Assembly: GCA_910580205.1 (NCBI GenBank) | Contig: CAJTVP010000005.1 | Coordinates: 1-64,000 of the forward strand | Direction of reading: 5' to 3' | Origin: an uncultured Eggerthellaceae bacterium | GTDB lineage: Bacteria; Actinomycetota; Coriobacteriia; Coriobacteriales; Eggerthellaceae | Length of the DNA stretch: 64,000 nucleotides | Part shown: positions 36,203 through 45,620 of the stretch, piece by piece | Numbering within the stretch: position 1 is the stretch's first letter | Layout of the letters: the number at the start of each line of letters is the position of its first letter | Position numbers and translations under genes: made by a program | Notes under the pieces: generated by a model | Databases searched by the model: none | The model's input: only the letters and a program-made list of their open reading frames with translations | What the model was told of the DNA's origin: nothing

Positions 36203-37103
36203 GCCATTCTCCTTTTCTGAACGCATCTGCCAGATCCAAGATCAGATGATCAAGCCCACGTTGAGGCTGGAATCCCAGATCCGTTTTTATCTTCTCCAAA
36301 GATATATCCCAATCATCATGCTCGCACGCGTCCTCTCCCTGAAAGACGATGCGAGACTCAGACCCAAGAAGCTCAATGCAACGAGCGGCCAGATCAGCGT
36401 TGGACACTTTGTTATGGCTGGCCAAGTTGTACACTCCCTGCCCCTCGGGCTTGGTGAGCGCAAGGTAGAGCGCTTGAGAGATGTCATCCACATGGATGTA
36501 CGTCTGCTGTCTGCCTCCTTCACCCAGGAGAACAAGATCGTCTCCGGCAAGAGCGCGTCTCACGAACGTGGGGAAGATGGTTTTAGGGTTCACTCCTTCA
36601 CCCACCGGTGAGCAGATGCGGAAGCTAGCCGTGCGCAAGCCGAACGTATACGTCGCGTATTCGGCCAGCATCTCTTGGGTATGCTTGGTCACGTGGTAGA
36701 CCGTTGGCGGTCGCAAAGAATGCTCTTCGGTGATGGGAAGCTCCCGTGGCCTGCCGATCACAGGAAGGCTGGAAAGCTGCAAGAAAACAGGCACCTCAGT
36801 CGCCTCGCACATCTCTAGAAGCCGCTGCGTGCCACCACAATTCGTCTCCACTACGGATACCGCATAGGGTTCATGCCGCATATCGGCAGCAAGATGGATG
36901 ACGCCGTCCAAGCTTCCCGCTTTTGAGGGGATATGCGCCACCTCGTCCGAAGCCAGGTCGCATTGGATGTATCCATCAACTTCGCAAACGGGTTGAGCGC
37001 TGCGCCCCAAGCCCACCACTTCGATGCCTTGATCCCTGAACCAAGAGCACACATGATGGCCGATGAATCCATTCGACCCGGTGACCAGAACGCGCATCCT
37101 CAT
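36192..37103 (-). CDS. NAD-dependent sugar epimerase/dehydratase
   Basis: A 303-residue extended short-chain dehydrogenase with the N-terminal LVTGSNGFIGHHVCSWF, a LAADMRHEPYA segment, and the catalytic YHVTK (YxxxK). The ATG overlaps the ATP-grasp stop as ATGA. It may make or change the nucleotide sugar that the GT2 uses; the exact reaction cannot be read from the sequence. Confidence 0.87.
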   Translation of the reverse strand: MRMRVLVTGSNGFIGHHVCSWFRDQGIEVVGLGRSAQPVCEVDGYIQCDLASDEVAHIPSKAGSLDGVIHLAADMRHEPYAVSVVETNCGGTQRLLEMCEATEVPVFLQLSSLPVIGRPRELPITEEHSLRPPTVYHVTKHTQEMLAEYATYTFGLRTASFRICSPVGEGVNPKTIFPTFVRRALAGDDLVLLGEGGRQQTYIHVDDISQALYLALTKPEGQGVYNLASHNKVSNADLAARCIELLGSESRIVFQGEDACEHDDWDISLEKIKTDLGFQPQRGLDHLILDLADAFRKGEWRGW

Positions 37104-38287
37104 CGCTCCTCAGCAAGTTCGACTTCGATCAGGTCATTGATATGCGAAACGTCACGGATCATCTCGTCTTGATCGTCGTAGGCGTAGTAAAGGTATGCCA
37201 CTCGCTGATTCAGGTGATTGTCGATGACATCCCCTGCTTCCATGATGTCGATCTTCTTGAAAAGATGCTTTTCGATCTGAGGGTCTATGGAATAACCTTT
37301 GACCACGCCGTTCTTCGTCGTCATGATGCCGTGATGCCCCACGAAAGGCGCCAAGGGCTCTTCCCAAGCAAGGTCGTCAAGCGGCATCCCCGTCTCAGCG
37401 CGAATGAGCGCCTCTTCCCATGGGAAGCCAGATACCGCGTGCGCCACGGTCAAGAACTGGTTGCCCAAACAACGGCGCATCATCTCTATCACATAGGGCT
37501 TGCCGTCAGACACGATGTATTGCAGCGTGAACATGCCGTCCACCAGACCAAGCTCAGCGCAGATGGCTTCGATGAAGCCATGCAATTCATCTTCGATGAG
37601 CTCGATGCCCTTGGCGGGCAGCGTTTCCGACTGGATGAGATACGGGTTGATGGGCGAGTACGTGTCATTGCTCACCGAAGCGATCACATGACCATCTTTG
37701 ACGAACGCGTCGATGGACTGCTGCACGCCTTCAATGAAGGGCTCTAGCACAATGCGTCCTTGACGAGATGCCTCGAACGCCTGATGGATGGCCCGCACGG
37801 CTTCTTCGCGGTTCACGGCTTTGCATATGCCTTTGCCGCCCGTGAGATCCACCGCTTTGGCGATGAGGGGATACGCCATCCCATCCAATGCAACCAGAGC
37901 TTCAGCCTCATCATCGAATGGCACCGAATGGGGACAGCGGATGCCCAAGCCGTAGATGAACTCTTTGAACGCATCTTTCTGATGCAACAGCGTGGCGTTC
38001 TCAAGCGTGTCATGGCCTGGCCAACCCATCTTTTCAGCAACGAAAGATGCGGTCAGCACCCCGAAGTCATTCGCGCAGGACACGATGCGATCAATGCCAT
38101 GGTCTTTGACCAACTGCAGGACCGCTTCTTTGTCCGAGTAATCCGCGGGAACATATTCGTCAGCATAGCTGTGGCCGATCAGGGAAGGATCGTTCCCCGT
38201 GGTGATCACGTGGAACCCCAGCTCCTTCGCTTTTTCGATCAACGTGATCTCGCTGAGGCTTCCATTCAAGATCAAGAGCTTTTCCAC
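37100..38287 (-). CDS. ATP-grasp ligase of unknown substrate
   Basis: A 395-residue ATP-grasp protein. The N-terminal pre-ATP-grasp fold (LLILNGSLSEITLIEKAKEL) is followed by the ATP-binding LIAKAVDLTGGKGICKAVN loop, VLEPFIEGVQQSIDAFVKDG and the metal-binding VIEMMRRCLGNQ. Such enzymes activate a carboxylate as acyl phosphate and join it to an amine or similar group. The GTG start has GGAGG nine bases ahead. As first gene of the cassette with an epimerase, GT2, aldolase and HAD protein, it could N-acylate an amino sugar; this is a hypothesis. Confidence 0.86.
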   Translation of the reverse strand: MEKLLILNGSLSEITLIEKAKELGFHVITTGNDPSLIGHSYADEYVPADYSDKEAVLQLVKDHGIDRIVSCANDFGVLTASFVAEKMGWPGHDTLENATLLHQKDAFKEFIYGLGIRCPHSVPFDDEAEALVALDGMAYPLIAKAVDLTGGKGICKAVNREEAVRAIHQAFEASRQGRIVLEPFIEGVQQSIDAFVKDGHVIASVSNDTYSPINPYLIQSETLPAKGIELIEDELHGFIEAICAELGLVDGMFTLQYIVSDGKPYVIEMMRRCLGNQFLTVAHAVSGFPWEEALIRAETGMPLDDLAWEEPLAPFVGHHGIMTTKNGVVKGYSIDPQIEKHLFKKIDIMEAGDVIDNHLNQRVAYLYYAYDDQDEMIRDVSHINDLIEVELAEER

Positions 38288-38365
38288 GGACCGGGCCTCC
38301 GATCAAAAGGGGGTTTTCTCGCGCACAAGGATACCACGGAGCCCGCTGGCACCCTCAGCTTTTCC

Positions 38366-39565
38366 CTAAAAGAGCAGCGTGTTCGTGGGGTCGAGAAGAA
38401 GCTGCAAGTAATAGATGATGCCTGAACCGAAATGCCATGCCACCAGCACGCACCCGATGATGGCCAACGGCCACGCGATATCCTTCACCACGAAGGATCG
38501 CTTGAAGAACAGCGGCAGCACGAACGCCCAATACAGGAACACGGAGAGCATATAGCCCCACGAAAAGTTGCCGTGCATCATCCGAGGTCCGTTCTCCATC
38601 AAGAACGAATACTCGCAAAAGCCCGCAACGAGCATGAAGCCAAGGAACAGATAAGGTGAGCCTTTGCGGAAGATGTCCTTCCAGAGAACGCCCGTCGCGT
38701 AGAGAGGGAACGCCAGCAAGAGGAGAACCGAGACGGGCAAAGAGCGGCACGTGAACTTATACACATCGAAGAAGCACAGTGAGATGCCTTCGCCGCCGCC
38801 CGTTGACGAATAGAACATGATCCAGAATTGCAGAAGCATGTAGAGGATGGCGGGGATGAACGTGAGCGCCACGTTGCGCACGAACCTCCAATCCCGATAC
38901 ATGATAAGGTCGAGCACCAGATAGACGAACACGGCAGGCGCTTGCACTTGGAAGAACGATGGTTTCATGAACAGGCACACCAACGTGAGAAGCGCATACA
39001 CCACGCACGTCTTCGCCTTCGCTTCGCGCTTGCGGATCATCTGGAACAGAAGCAGGCATGAGAGCAGCGCGAAGGGCTTGACGGCAAGATAGGTGGGGCT
39101 GTGCCAGATGGTCGGCGACCCTTGCCCGTAGTAGATCCGGTCCGTGTACCACGGCACGTAGAGCGCTGTCACGAACAAAAGAATGATGCCCGTGCCTGCG
39201 GCGAGCCAGATCCGCTTGTCGGATTCCCAACCGAAGATCATGCTGCACACATAGAACACGATCACCGCTGTCAGAAAGGCGAACACAGCGCTCGATGCGC
39301 CTGCTGCCTGGGCCAGCGACAACCCGAAGAGCATGAAGAAACGGGTGACCACATGCCAGCCTGGATAAGACAAGCGGTTGAAGTATTCAGCGAAGCCGTT
39401 CGGGATCCAGATGTCCACGATGCCGACCGCATGGGCGAAAGTGTCAGAGTTGTTCATCCCTGCGAATTTGTAGAACACTGCGAAAGCGAGCCCTGCATAG
39501 ACCAACGCTATCGCAACCCAGATCCCGTATACGACCTTCTTGTTCTTCAGCGTCAGCTTATCCAT
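38366..39565 (-). CDS. Polytopic membrane protein, possible GT-C glycosyltransferase
   Basis: A 399-residue protein with about ten or eleven hydrophobic helices. The first outer loop after helix one has NNSDTFAHAVGIVDIWIPNG, an acidic pattern that recalls GT-C enzymes using polyprenyl-phosphate sugars. No closer family was recognised; a polysaccharide polymerase-like role is another option. The start at 39563-39565 follows GGAAGAG; an earlier TTG is possible. It lies between the wecE and ATP-grasp genes. Confidence 0.6.
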   Translation of the reverse strand: MDKLTLKNKKVVYGIWVAIALVYAGLAFAVFYKFAGMNNSDTFAHAVGIVDIWIPNGFAEYFNRLSYPGWHVVTRFFMLFGLSLAQAAGASSAVFAFLTAVIVFYVCSMIFGWESDKRIWLAAGTGIILLFVTALYVPWYTDRIYYGQGSPTIWHSPTYLAVKPFALLSCLLLFQMIRKREAKAKTCVVYALLTLVCLFMKPSFFQVQAPAVFVYLVLDLIMYRDWRFVRNVALTFIPAILYMLLQFWIMFYSSTGGGEGISLCFFDVYKFTCRSLPVSVLLLLAFPLYATGVLWKDIFRKGSPYLFLGFMLVAGFCEYSFLMENGPRMMHGNFSWGYMLSVFLYWAFVLPLFFKRSFVVKDIAWPLAIIGCVLVAWHFGSGIIYYLQLLLDPTNTLLF

Positions 39566-39606
39566 AGGGCAACTCTTCCTTTGCATATCCGCCAAGCCAG
39601 CGAAGA

Positions 39607-40749
39607 TCAGCGCACCTGATCCTCATAGAACGCCTTCACCTGGCTGATGACGGTCTGCACATCCTCTTCGCTGATGCCGTAGTACATGGGCAAACGCACC
39701 AATCGTTCGCTTTCCACCGTGGTGAACTCATCAGCGCCATGAAAGCGGCCGAACTTCTTGCCAGCAGGAGCGCTGTGGAGCGGAATGTAATGGAATACCG
39801 CGCTCACGCCGTTCTCCTTCAGATGCTTGATCAAAGCCGTGCGTTCCGCCAGATCCTTGCACTTGAGATAGAACATATGAGCGTTATGGACGCATTCCTC
39901 CGGAATAGTGGGAAGCTCCACCATTCCGGCATCTTCCAAGGGCTTGAAAGCATCATGATAGGCATCCCATGCAGCCAAGCGATCATCGTTGATCTTGTCA
40001 GCCACCTCAAGCTGCGACCAGAGATAGGCCGCATTCAAATCTGACGGAAGGTAGCTTGAGCCATAATCCATCCACGTGTATTTATCTATCTGACCGCGGA
40101 AGAACTTCGCGCGGTTCGTGCCCTTTTCGCGCAGGATCTCGGCGGCCTCGTTCTTCGACGGATCATTAATGAGCAGCGCGCCGCCTTCTCCCATGGAGTA
40201 GTTCTTCGTCTCATGGAAGGAAAAGCAGCCGAAATCCCCGATGGTCCCCAGAGCGCAGCCTTTGTACGTGCTCATGACTCCCTGGGCGGCATCCTCCACC
40301 ACCTTCAGGCCGTGCTTGCGCGCGATATCCATGATCGCATCCATCTCGCATGCCACGCCGGCATAATGCACTGGCACGATCACGCGCGTTCTCTCCGTGA
40401 TGGCATCTTCGATCTTCGTCTCGTCGATGTTCATGGTGTCAGGGCACACATCCACGAACACCAACTTCGCTCCAGCCAACACGAACGCTGTTGCCGTTGA
40501 AGTGAACGTGTAGCTGGGAAGGATGACCTCGTCTCCCGGCTTCAAATCGCAAAGAAACGCCGCCATCTCAAGAGCGGTGGTCCCACTGGTGGTGAGGAGC
40601 GCCTTCTGCGTACCGGTCTTCTCTTCGATCCATGCATCACAGCGCTTCGTAAAGGGTCCGTCACCGCAGATCTTATGGTTCCGGACGGCCTCCATCATGT
40701 GCTCTTGGGCTGTGGGCACATAGGGTGGAATGTTGAAGTTGATCATCAT
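39607..40749 (-). CDS. wecE: dTDP-4-amino-4,6-dideoxygalactose transaminase
   Basis: PLP-dependent aminotransferase that turns dTDP-4-keto-6-deoxyglucose into dTDP-Fuc4N; 380 residues, close to enteric WecE in length. Long stretches match WecE as I remember it: NKHKICGDGP-like entry (here NHKICGDGPFTKRC), PDTMNIDETKIEDAI, VHYAGVACEMD, VVEDAAQGVMSTYKG, the PLP-lysine SFHETKNY and REKGTNRAKFFRGQ. RfbB, encoded 5 kb upstream in the same run, makes its substrate. No WecD-type acetyltransferase follows. The ATG overlaps the yfhO stop (ATGA). Confidence 0.94.
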   Translation of the reverse strand: MMINFNIPPYVPTAQEHMMEAVRNHKICGDGPFTKRCDAWIEEKTGTQKALLTTSGTTALEMAAFLCDLKPGDEVILPSYTFTSTATAFVLAGAKLVFVDVCPDTMNIDETKIEDAITERTRVIVPVHYAGVACEMDAIMDIARKHGLKVVEDAAQGVMSTYKGCALGTIGDFGCFSFHETKNYSMGEGGALLINDPSKNEAAEILREKGTNRAKFFRGQIDKYTWMDYGSSYLPSDLNAAYLWSQLEVADKINDDRLAAWDAYHDAFKPLEDAGMVELPTIPEECVHNAHMFYLKCKDLAERTALIKHLKENGVSAVFHYIPLHSAPAGKKFGRFHGADEFTTVESERLVRLPMYYGISEEDVQTVISQVKAFYEDQVR

Positions 40750-43631
40750 CTTCCTTTTCTCAGGCCGGTGTTGCGCTTCCTTCGATAGAGGATAATCCCA
40801 ATGAAACCTGCTATCCCGATCAAGGATATCACCGCTCCAGCTTTGAGCCCGGGTGTTTCGTACGTGATCTGAATATCATGAGCCCCTGCAGGCACCTGCA
40901 ACCCGATGAAGCCCACATCAGCTGGCAACGTTTCGACATCTTGCCCATCTATCTTAGATGACCAACCGGGCGAAAACGGAAGAAGCACGAGCAACGTCTC
41001 CGATTCGCTGGCAACATCAACGTGGCAGCTGAATGTGTTCTCTTCAAGGCTGATATCGGAAGCCGCCTTAGTCTCAAGATTCTTGATGGCGCTCTTCACC
41101 GCTTGAGTATCCTCGACGCGAACGGAGAGGTCCTTGATGCGATAGCTGCCTGAACCGGCGAATGCGATATCCACGCCTTCCCGAGGCTCATCGCTGCTGC
41201 CCAAGCAGAACGCCCAGGTGTCTTTTCCAGAGTACAGATGCGCGTCTTTGCCCGTTTGCCACACGCCTTCGCTGCTCGTAGCCGTGGTGACGGAGATGTT
41301 GCACCCGTTGTCTGCCAGCGGAAAAATCCCACGGAGCCCATAGGAGAGACGATCCAGGCGAGAAGCATCAGGCGCGAGCGTGGGCTCAAAGGTGAAATCC
41401 ACGTCTTCCAGAACGACATAGGCCTCAACGCCCGCCGGGATATCCACATCCAGGTGCATGGTCGCGCCCTTGGTCGTCTGGAAATCAAGGTCCTTTAGAC
41501 CATCCCCTTGGGATGCGCCTTCCTCCACGGGCGAAAAGACCGCGACCACTTCCTCTTGGTCCTTCACCTTCTGGATCTGATCCTCTTCCACAGAGAGCTG
41601 ATAGGAGAACTCCAGGGGTTGATTCATGACTGCGGGCTGGATGATGTCCCCCTGTCGGCATTCGCCATCCGGGAGCACGGCACCCTGCAAAAGCGCCTCC
41701 TGAGCATCAACGGGAGAAAGGCCCCTGAAATCAGATTCGCGGATCTGGTCTGAGAAAAGCGTGGCGAACGGCATCCTCACGTCCGCCTGATAAATGAGCG
41801 CCCCCTCAGCTTCCACAGGCTGTTCATCTTGTCCATAGAGCTTGGATACCATCTCCGCATCATGTGTCCGGGCTACCACATACCTCACATTGCCCATCTG
41901 CTCCATGATGGAGCGATTGTCCAAAGAGACGGTGGAGAAGTTCAAAGGAGAGGTGGTCAGGCCCAGTTGCGTGTGGTAGTCATCTATGCTGCCGTTGTAC
42001 ATGCTGTTGTAGAAGGTCGTGCCATTCTTGTCCACGATGCTGCTGCTGTTGCGGAAGACGGAAGCGGTCCCCGTAGCCTCGAAACGCCAGTCATCTCCCT
42101 CCAGAGCCTCCACCGCGCTGTTCGCCCCGGCGGTCGCCATCTCATAAGCTTGTCCGATGGGAACGTTCCGCGTCGCAGCATAGCGCCCCCACATGCCGAA
42201 GAGCACGCCGGTGCTGATGACCAGCGAGCAGATGAGCACCGTTTCCAGCAGGACGCCGCGTGCATACAAGAGGAACGCGAACAGCACCCAGAGCATCATG
42301 AGAGGAAGGTAGTACATCTTATCCACGAACGCGCCCATGACCATGAAGAAGAGGATCACCGCGAACAACGTCGCTCCCACGCGTTTCTCAGATGCAACGC
42401 CGTTCAAGAACTGCGGCGTCATGTACGTGGTGATGTAGCCCACCAACAACGCGAACATCCACGTCCAGCGGTTATTCGGATAAGCGAACCCGTTCATGAC
42501 CTTGCCGAGCGCTGGCAGAAGCAAGAATGCCACCAAAATGACGAACATGATGGCGAGCATCTTGCCCGTCGCGTCTTTCTTTGAGGCGAACAGGGCAGCC
42601 ACGGCCAAGACGGACAGGGTCAACATGCCGATGAAACACTCGGACCCAGCGTAACTGAATCCGATGGCGCCCTTCGCTATTTGGATGTAATAGTCGAAGG
42701 AATAGAAAGCATCCCAGGAGCGCTCCAGACCCACCCGGCCCAAGGAGAGCACCGCCATGGCGTTCGGCAGCAAAAGCACCGCGCCCATGGCCAAACCGAC
42801 CAGCAGATAGCCCACCGTTCTCAATAGAAGAGAGAAGAAGCGCTTCGCGGACCTATCCTCCATGAATGCGAATCTGATCACGCAATACAACGCCAGAAGA
42901 ATGCAGAACATCCAGAGCATCGTGAGCGAATACAACGCGAACAGCGCGATGGCGGCCATGAACGTGGCGGGCGACCTTCCATCTATCACCTTATCCACGC
43001 CCAAGATGCCCAAAGGCGCCAAGACCATGGGGTAGATGAGCAGGATCTGGTTGAACGCGATGATGGTGACACCGCTGAACAAGAACGCCATGACGCCCAC
43101 GAGCACGGCGAACCCGTCATTCCCATGGTAGAAGGCAAGCTCAACGAAGGCGATGCCGGCCAAGAACAGCGTGATGGGCACGGTCAGATTGAGCAAAAGC
43201 TGAGCATTCTCTGGCGTAGAGAACACGGCGATCCAATTGATAGGGTTGCCCAACGTTCCCGCCACCCAGATGACGTAGTCCTGACCGTATCCCAGCTCAG
43301 GGCTCCACATGGGCACGACGAACGTATGGGAGATGAACACGTTGTGCAACAGCTGGCGCATCCAATCGCCCAGTTCGATGAAGACGGTGTACTGCTGCGT
43401 CAACCCGTCGTCGATCCAGATGAAGTCGACGCCTTTGATGAAGAAGACCGCGTACATGGCGCAGAACATGACCGCGAACAGCACGCAATAGGAAACATAG
43501 AACGGTCCGCGGCGGCTTGCGTGCAAGGCATCGAACCAGCGGCTGATCGGCCCGCAGCTTCTAGAAGACTCGGAAGACTGTCCGTCCTGAGCCGAACGCG
43601 CGTGCGAAGCCTCCTTGATCGAACCGGTCAC
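40746..43631 (-). CDS. YfhO-family membrane glycosyltransferase (GT-C)
   Basis: A 961-residue membrane protein. After a short cytoplasmic tail come about a dozen helices, with the acidic outer loop FIWIDDGLTQQYTVFIELGDW after helix one given here only by its key DD and QQY residues, and NRWTWMF and GMWGRY patterns later. A roughly 400-residue outer domain and one last helix near the Lys/Arg-rich C-terminus follow. YfhO enzymes transfer a sugar from undecaprenyl phosphate to teichoic acid on the outer face. The GTG start lies three bases after the preceding gene. Confidence 0.9.
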   Translation of the reverse strand: MTGSIKEASHARSAQDGQSSESSRSCGPISRWFDALHASRRGPFYVSYCVLFAVMFCAMYAVFFIKGVDFIWIDDGLTQQYTVFIELGDWMRQLLHNVFISHTFVVPMWSPELGYGQDYVIWVAGTLGNPINWIAVFSTPENAQLLLNLTVPITLFLAGIAFVELAFYHGNDGFAVLVGVMAFLFSGVTIIAFNQILLIYPMVLAPLGILGVDKVIDGRSPATFMAAIALFALYSLTMLWMFCILLALYCVIRFAFMEDRSAKRFFSLLLRTVGYLLVGLAMGAVLLLPNAMAVLSLGRVGLERSWDAFYSFDYYIQIAKGAIGFSYAGSECFIGMLTLSVLAVAALFASKKDATGKMLAIMFVILVAFLLLPALGKVMNGFAYPNNRWTWMFALLVGYITTYMTPQFLNGVASEKRVGATLFAVILFFMVMGAFVDKMYYLPLMMLWVLFAFLLYARGVLLETVLICSLVISTGVLFGMWGRYAATRNVPIGQAYEMATAGANSAVEALEGDDWRFEATGTASVFRNSSSIVDKNGTTFYNSMYNGSIDDYHTQLGLTTSPLNFSTVSLDNRSIMEQMGNVRYVVARTHDAEMVSKLYGQDEQPVEAEGALIYQADVRMPFATLFSDQIRESDFRGLSPVDAQEALLQGAVLPDGECRQGDIIQPAVMNQPLEFSYQLSVEEDQIQKVKDQEEVVAVFSPVEEGASQGDGLKDLDFQTTKGATMHLDVDIPAGVEAYVVLEDVDFTFEPTLAPDASRLDRLSYGLRGIFPLADNGCNISVTTATSSEGVWQTGKDAHLYSGKDTWAFCLGSSDEPREGVDIAFAGSGSYRIKDLSVRVEDTQAVKSAIKNLETKAASDISLEENTFSCHVDVASESETLLVLLPFSPGWSSKIDGQDVETLPADVGFIGLQVPAGAHDIQITYETPGLKAGAVISLIGIAGFIGIILYRRKRNTGLRKGR

Positions 43632-43634
43632 GGA

Positions 43635-45587
43635 TCAATCCTCCAGCCCAAGATGCTCGTGCCAGTATTCCTTGCTGGAAAGATGCGAAAGCGCCTGCTG
43701 GTAGGCTTTCGCCACATCCGCTCCGCGCCTCCGATGCTCAGCGCAAGCCTCATCCCACCTTTTATGGAGCGCACGCCAGCGCTCCCGATCCATGAGGCGA
43801 ACATGGGCGCTAGCGCAGTCGCGGTCGCAGGCAACAAGCACGCGCGTGCCCACCTGATCTGGACAGAAGATGGTGTAGCCGCCGTAATACGCGGTGGCAG
43901 GCTCATTCCTTAAAAAGCTGTCCGGCAAAAGGTGTTTGTCGTATGGGATGGTCCGCGCCAAACGGAGCAAAACATGAGGGGGCTTCTCGTCGCTCACCAT
44001 GGCTGGATCGGGAACGAAGGTGAGCAGCCCCTCGGAAAGCTCTGGGTGCTCTGCGGCAGCTTGGGCCAACGCCTCGTCAAGAGGGAGCAGTTTTTCAGCC
44101 TTCGCGTTGTTCCGCTTGAAGAGCTCTTCTCCGGAAGCGTTCGCCAGCCACTCGGGCCCTTTGAGGTAATCCTCAAGGCCCTCGATCATAAGCTCCGCCG
44201 TCTCATAGGCCATGGAGCGCAAGTACAGCTGCAGCGTCCTGGTGGCCCGCGCCATGAACAATGGTTCGTTCGCCAAGCCATGAATGGCATTCATGATCAT
44301 GTAATTGCGAATGTATTGATAACAATCCACGGCCCCACGGAACTTCTGGGAGAACGCCGCATGCCAAACGCAGATGCCGTTCATGGTCATGTACTCTGGA
44401 CGCGCCCTCATGCCGAACTCCACATCATCACATCGGACGAAAAGCGGCAGAGGCAGCCCGCATTCACGCACGCGCGCCAAGGGGATGCAGGAATACCACC
44501 ATGCGCCATAGGCGTTAGGCACTTCAACATCTATGAGCTCGTTCACGGCCACATCTTCGCGGGTGTCCATGCAAAGGTCACCCTTCAAACGCTCGTAGAT
44601 CCCGTCATAGCGGACGCGAGCGACATCCTCGAATTGCTTGTATGGATGTTCCAGCTCCAACATGCCACCATTGATGAAAGCGTCTTCATATTCATCCGTT
44701 GCCAAAGAGAGCAAGTTGAAGGTGCGGATGAAGCTCTCCGGCGAGACTTTGACGTCATCATCCATGAGCAAGACGTGGGTGAAGCCCTCATCGGATTCCA
44801 GCGCCTCCATCATGCCACGTGCGAATCCCGCAGCACCGCCCTCGTTCGCATTGGGGACCACGGTCACGCCGTTGCCGGAAAGCGCCGGCCCATCCAAAGT
44901 CCGCCCGTTGTCCACGACGAACATGTGGAACGCCCGAGCTATGGGCTCATCGGACTCCAAGACCTGCTCGCGGACGGCTTCTATGTTGGGGATGATGTAG
45001 TCTTCGTTCTTGAAGGTGGTGGTAGCCACAGCGATGCGGATATCCCGGATGCGGTCCGGATCCACATCTGCCCCCCACCACGCATTCCGCACAGCGCACA
45101 CCCCATGGGGCACCAGCGCGAAACCGATGATGATCATGCCCTCTGTTGAGCACCCAAGAGTGACCTCATGGTAAGCCGCCGAAGCATCAACGGAGCGCGG
45201 CGCGCAGATCTGTTCGGGTCGCACCTTCTTCTTGACGCCGGACACATCGCACGCTTCGGTGATGGCAGGAGCGTCTTTCGCGTCAAGCGCTCCTTCTGGA
45301 ATGCCGATGAGCTCCACGTCGCATGCGTCGCCCACCAGCTCAAGATGCAAGATCACATCTTGGATATCAGCATACGTGCGCCACTTCAGCGCAGAAAAGC
45401 CATTGAAATAAGAAAGGAACTCTATGCGCCTGTCGAACGCCAGAGAACCATCCGATTCCTGATAGTCCACAGCTCCTTGGGCGGCGTAAAGCATGGTGGG
45501 GAAGGCTTTCAAATGGTCATCTACCTTCAAGAGCACGTTCGCCAGCTTGAACGCAGATGAGCCGCTGGTCTTCTCCTCAGCGCTCAT
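43635..45587 (-). CDS. GlfT2-like galactofuranosyltransferase
   Basis: A 650-residue family 2 enzyme, close in length and layout to mycobacterial GlfT2. An N-terminal beta-rich domain is followed by a GT-A core with VATTTFKNEDYI, NEGGAAGFARGMMEAL, the metal site HVLLMDDDVKVSPE and the later WHAAFSQKFRG histidine. The C-terminal third is helical. GlfT2 polymerises galactofuranose, so a galactan-like chain or single Galf residues are likely. No UDP-galactopyranose mutase (glf) is in the window. The start 45585-45587 follows AAAAGGGGAG. Confidence 0.88.
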   Translation of the reverse strand: MSAEEKTSGSSAFKLANVLLKVDDHLKAFPTMLYAAQGAVDYQESDGSLAFDRRIEFLSYFNGFSALKWRTYADIQDVILHLELVGDACDVELIGIPEGALDAKDAPAITEACDVSGVKKKVRPEQICAPRSVDASAAYHEVTLGCSTEGMIIIGFALVPHGVCAVRNAWWGADVDPDRIRDIRIAVATTTFKNEDYIIPNIEAVREQVLESDEPIARAFHMFVVDNGRTLDGPALSGNGVTVVPNANEGGAAGFARGMMEALESDEGFTHVLLMDDDVKVSPESFIRTFNLLSLATDEYEDAFINGGMLELEHPYKQFEDVARVRYDGIYERLKGDLCMDTREDVAVNELIDVEVPNAYGAWWYSCIPLARVRECGLPLPLFVRCDDVEFGMRARPEYMTMNGICVWHAAFSQKFRGAVDCYQYIRNYMIMNAIHGLANEPLFMARATRTLQLYLRSMAYETAELMIEGLEDYLKGPEWLANASGEELFKRNNAKAEKLLPLDEALAQAAAEHPELSEGLLTFVPDPAMVSDEKPPHVLLRLARTIPYDKHLLPDSFLRNEPATAYYGGYTIFCPDQVGTRVLVACDRDCASAHVRLMDRERWRALHKRWDEACAEHRRRGADVAKAYQQALSHLSSKEYWHEHLGLED

Positions 45588-45620
45588 GCGATCACTCCCC
45601 TTTTCTCGCACAGGAAGCGG

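Noticed and set aside
43932..45149. 405-codon plus-strand frame opposite the GlfT2-like gene
   Set aside because: Antisense shadow: the minus-strand product has all catalytic motifs.
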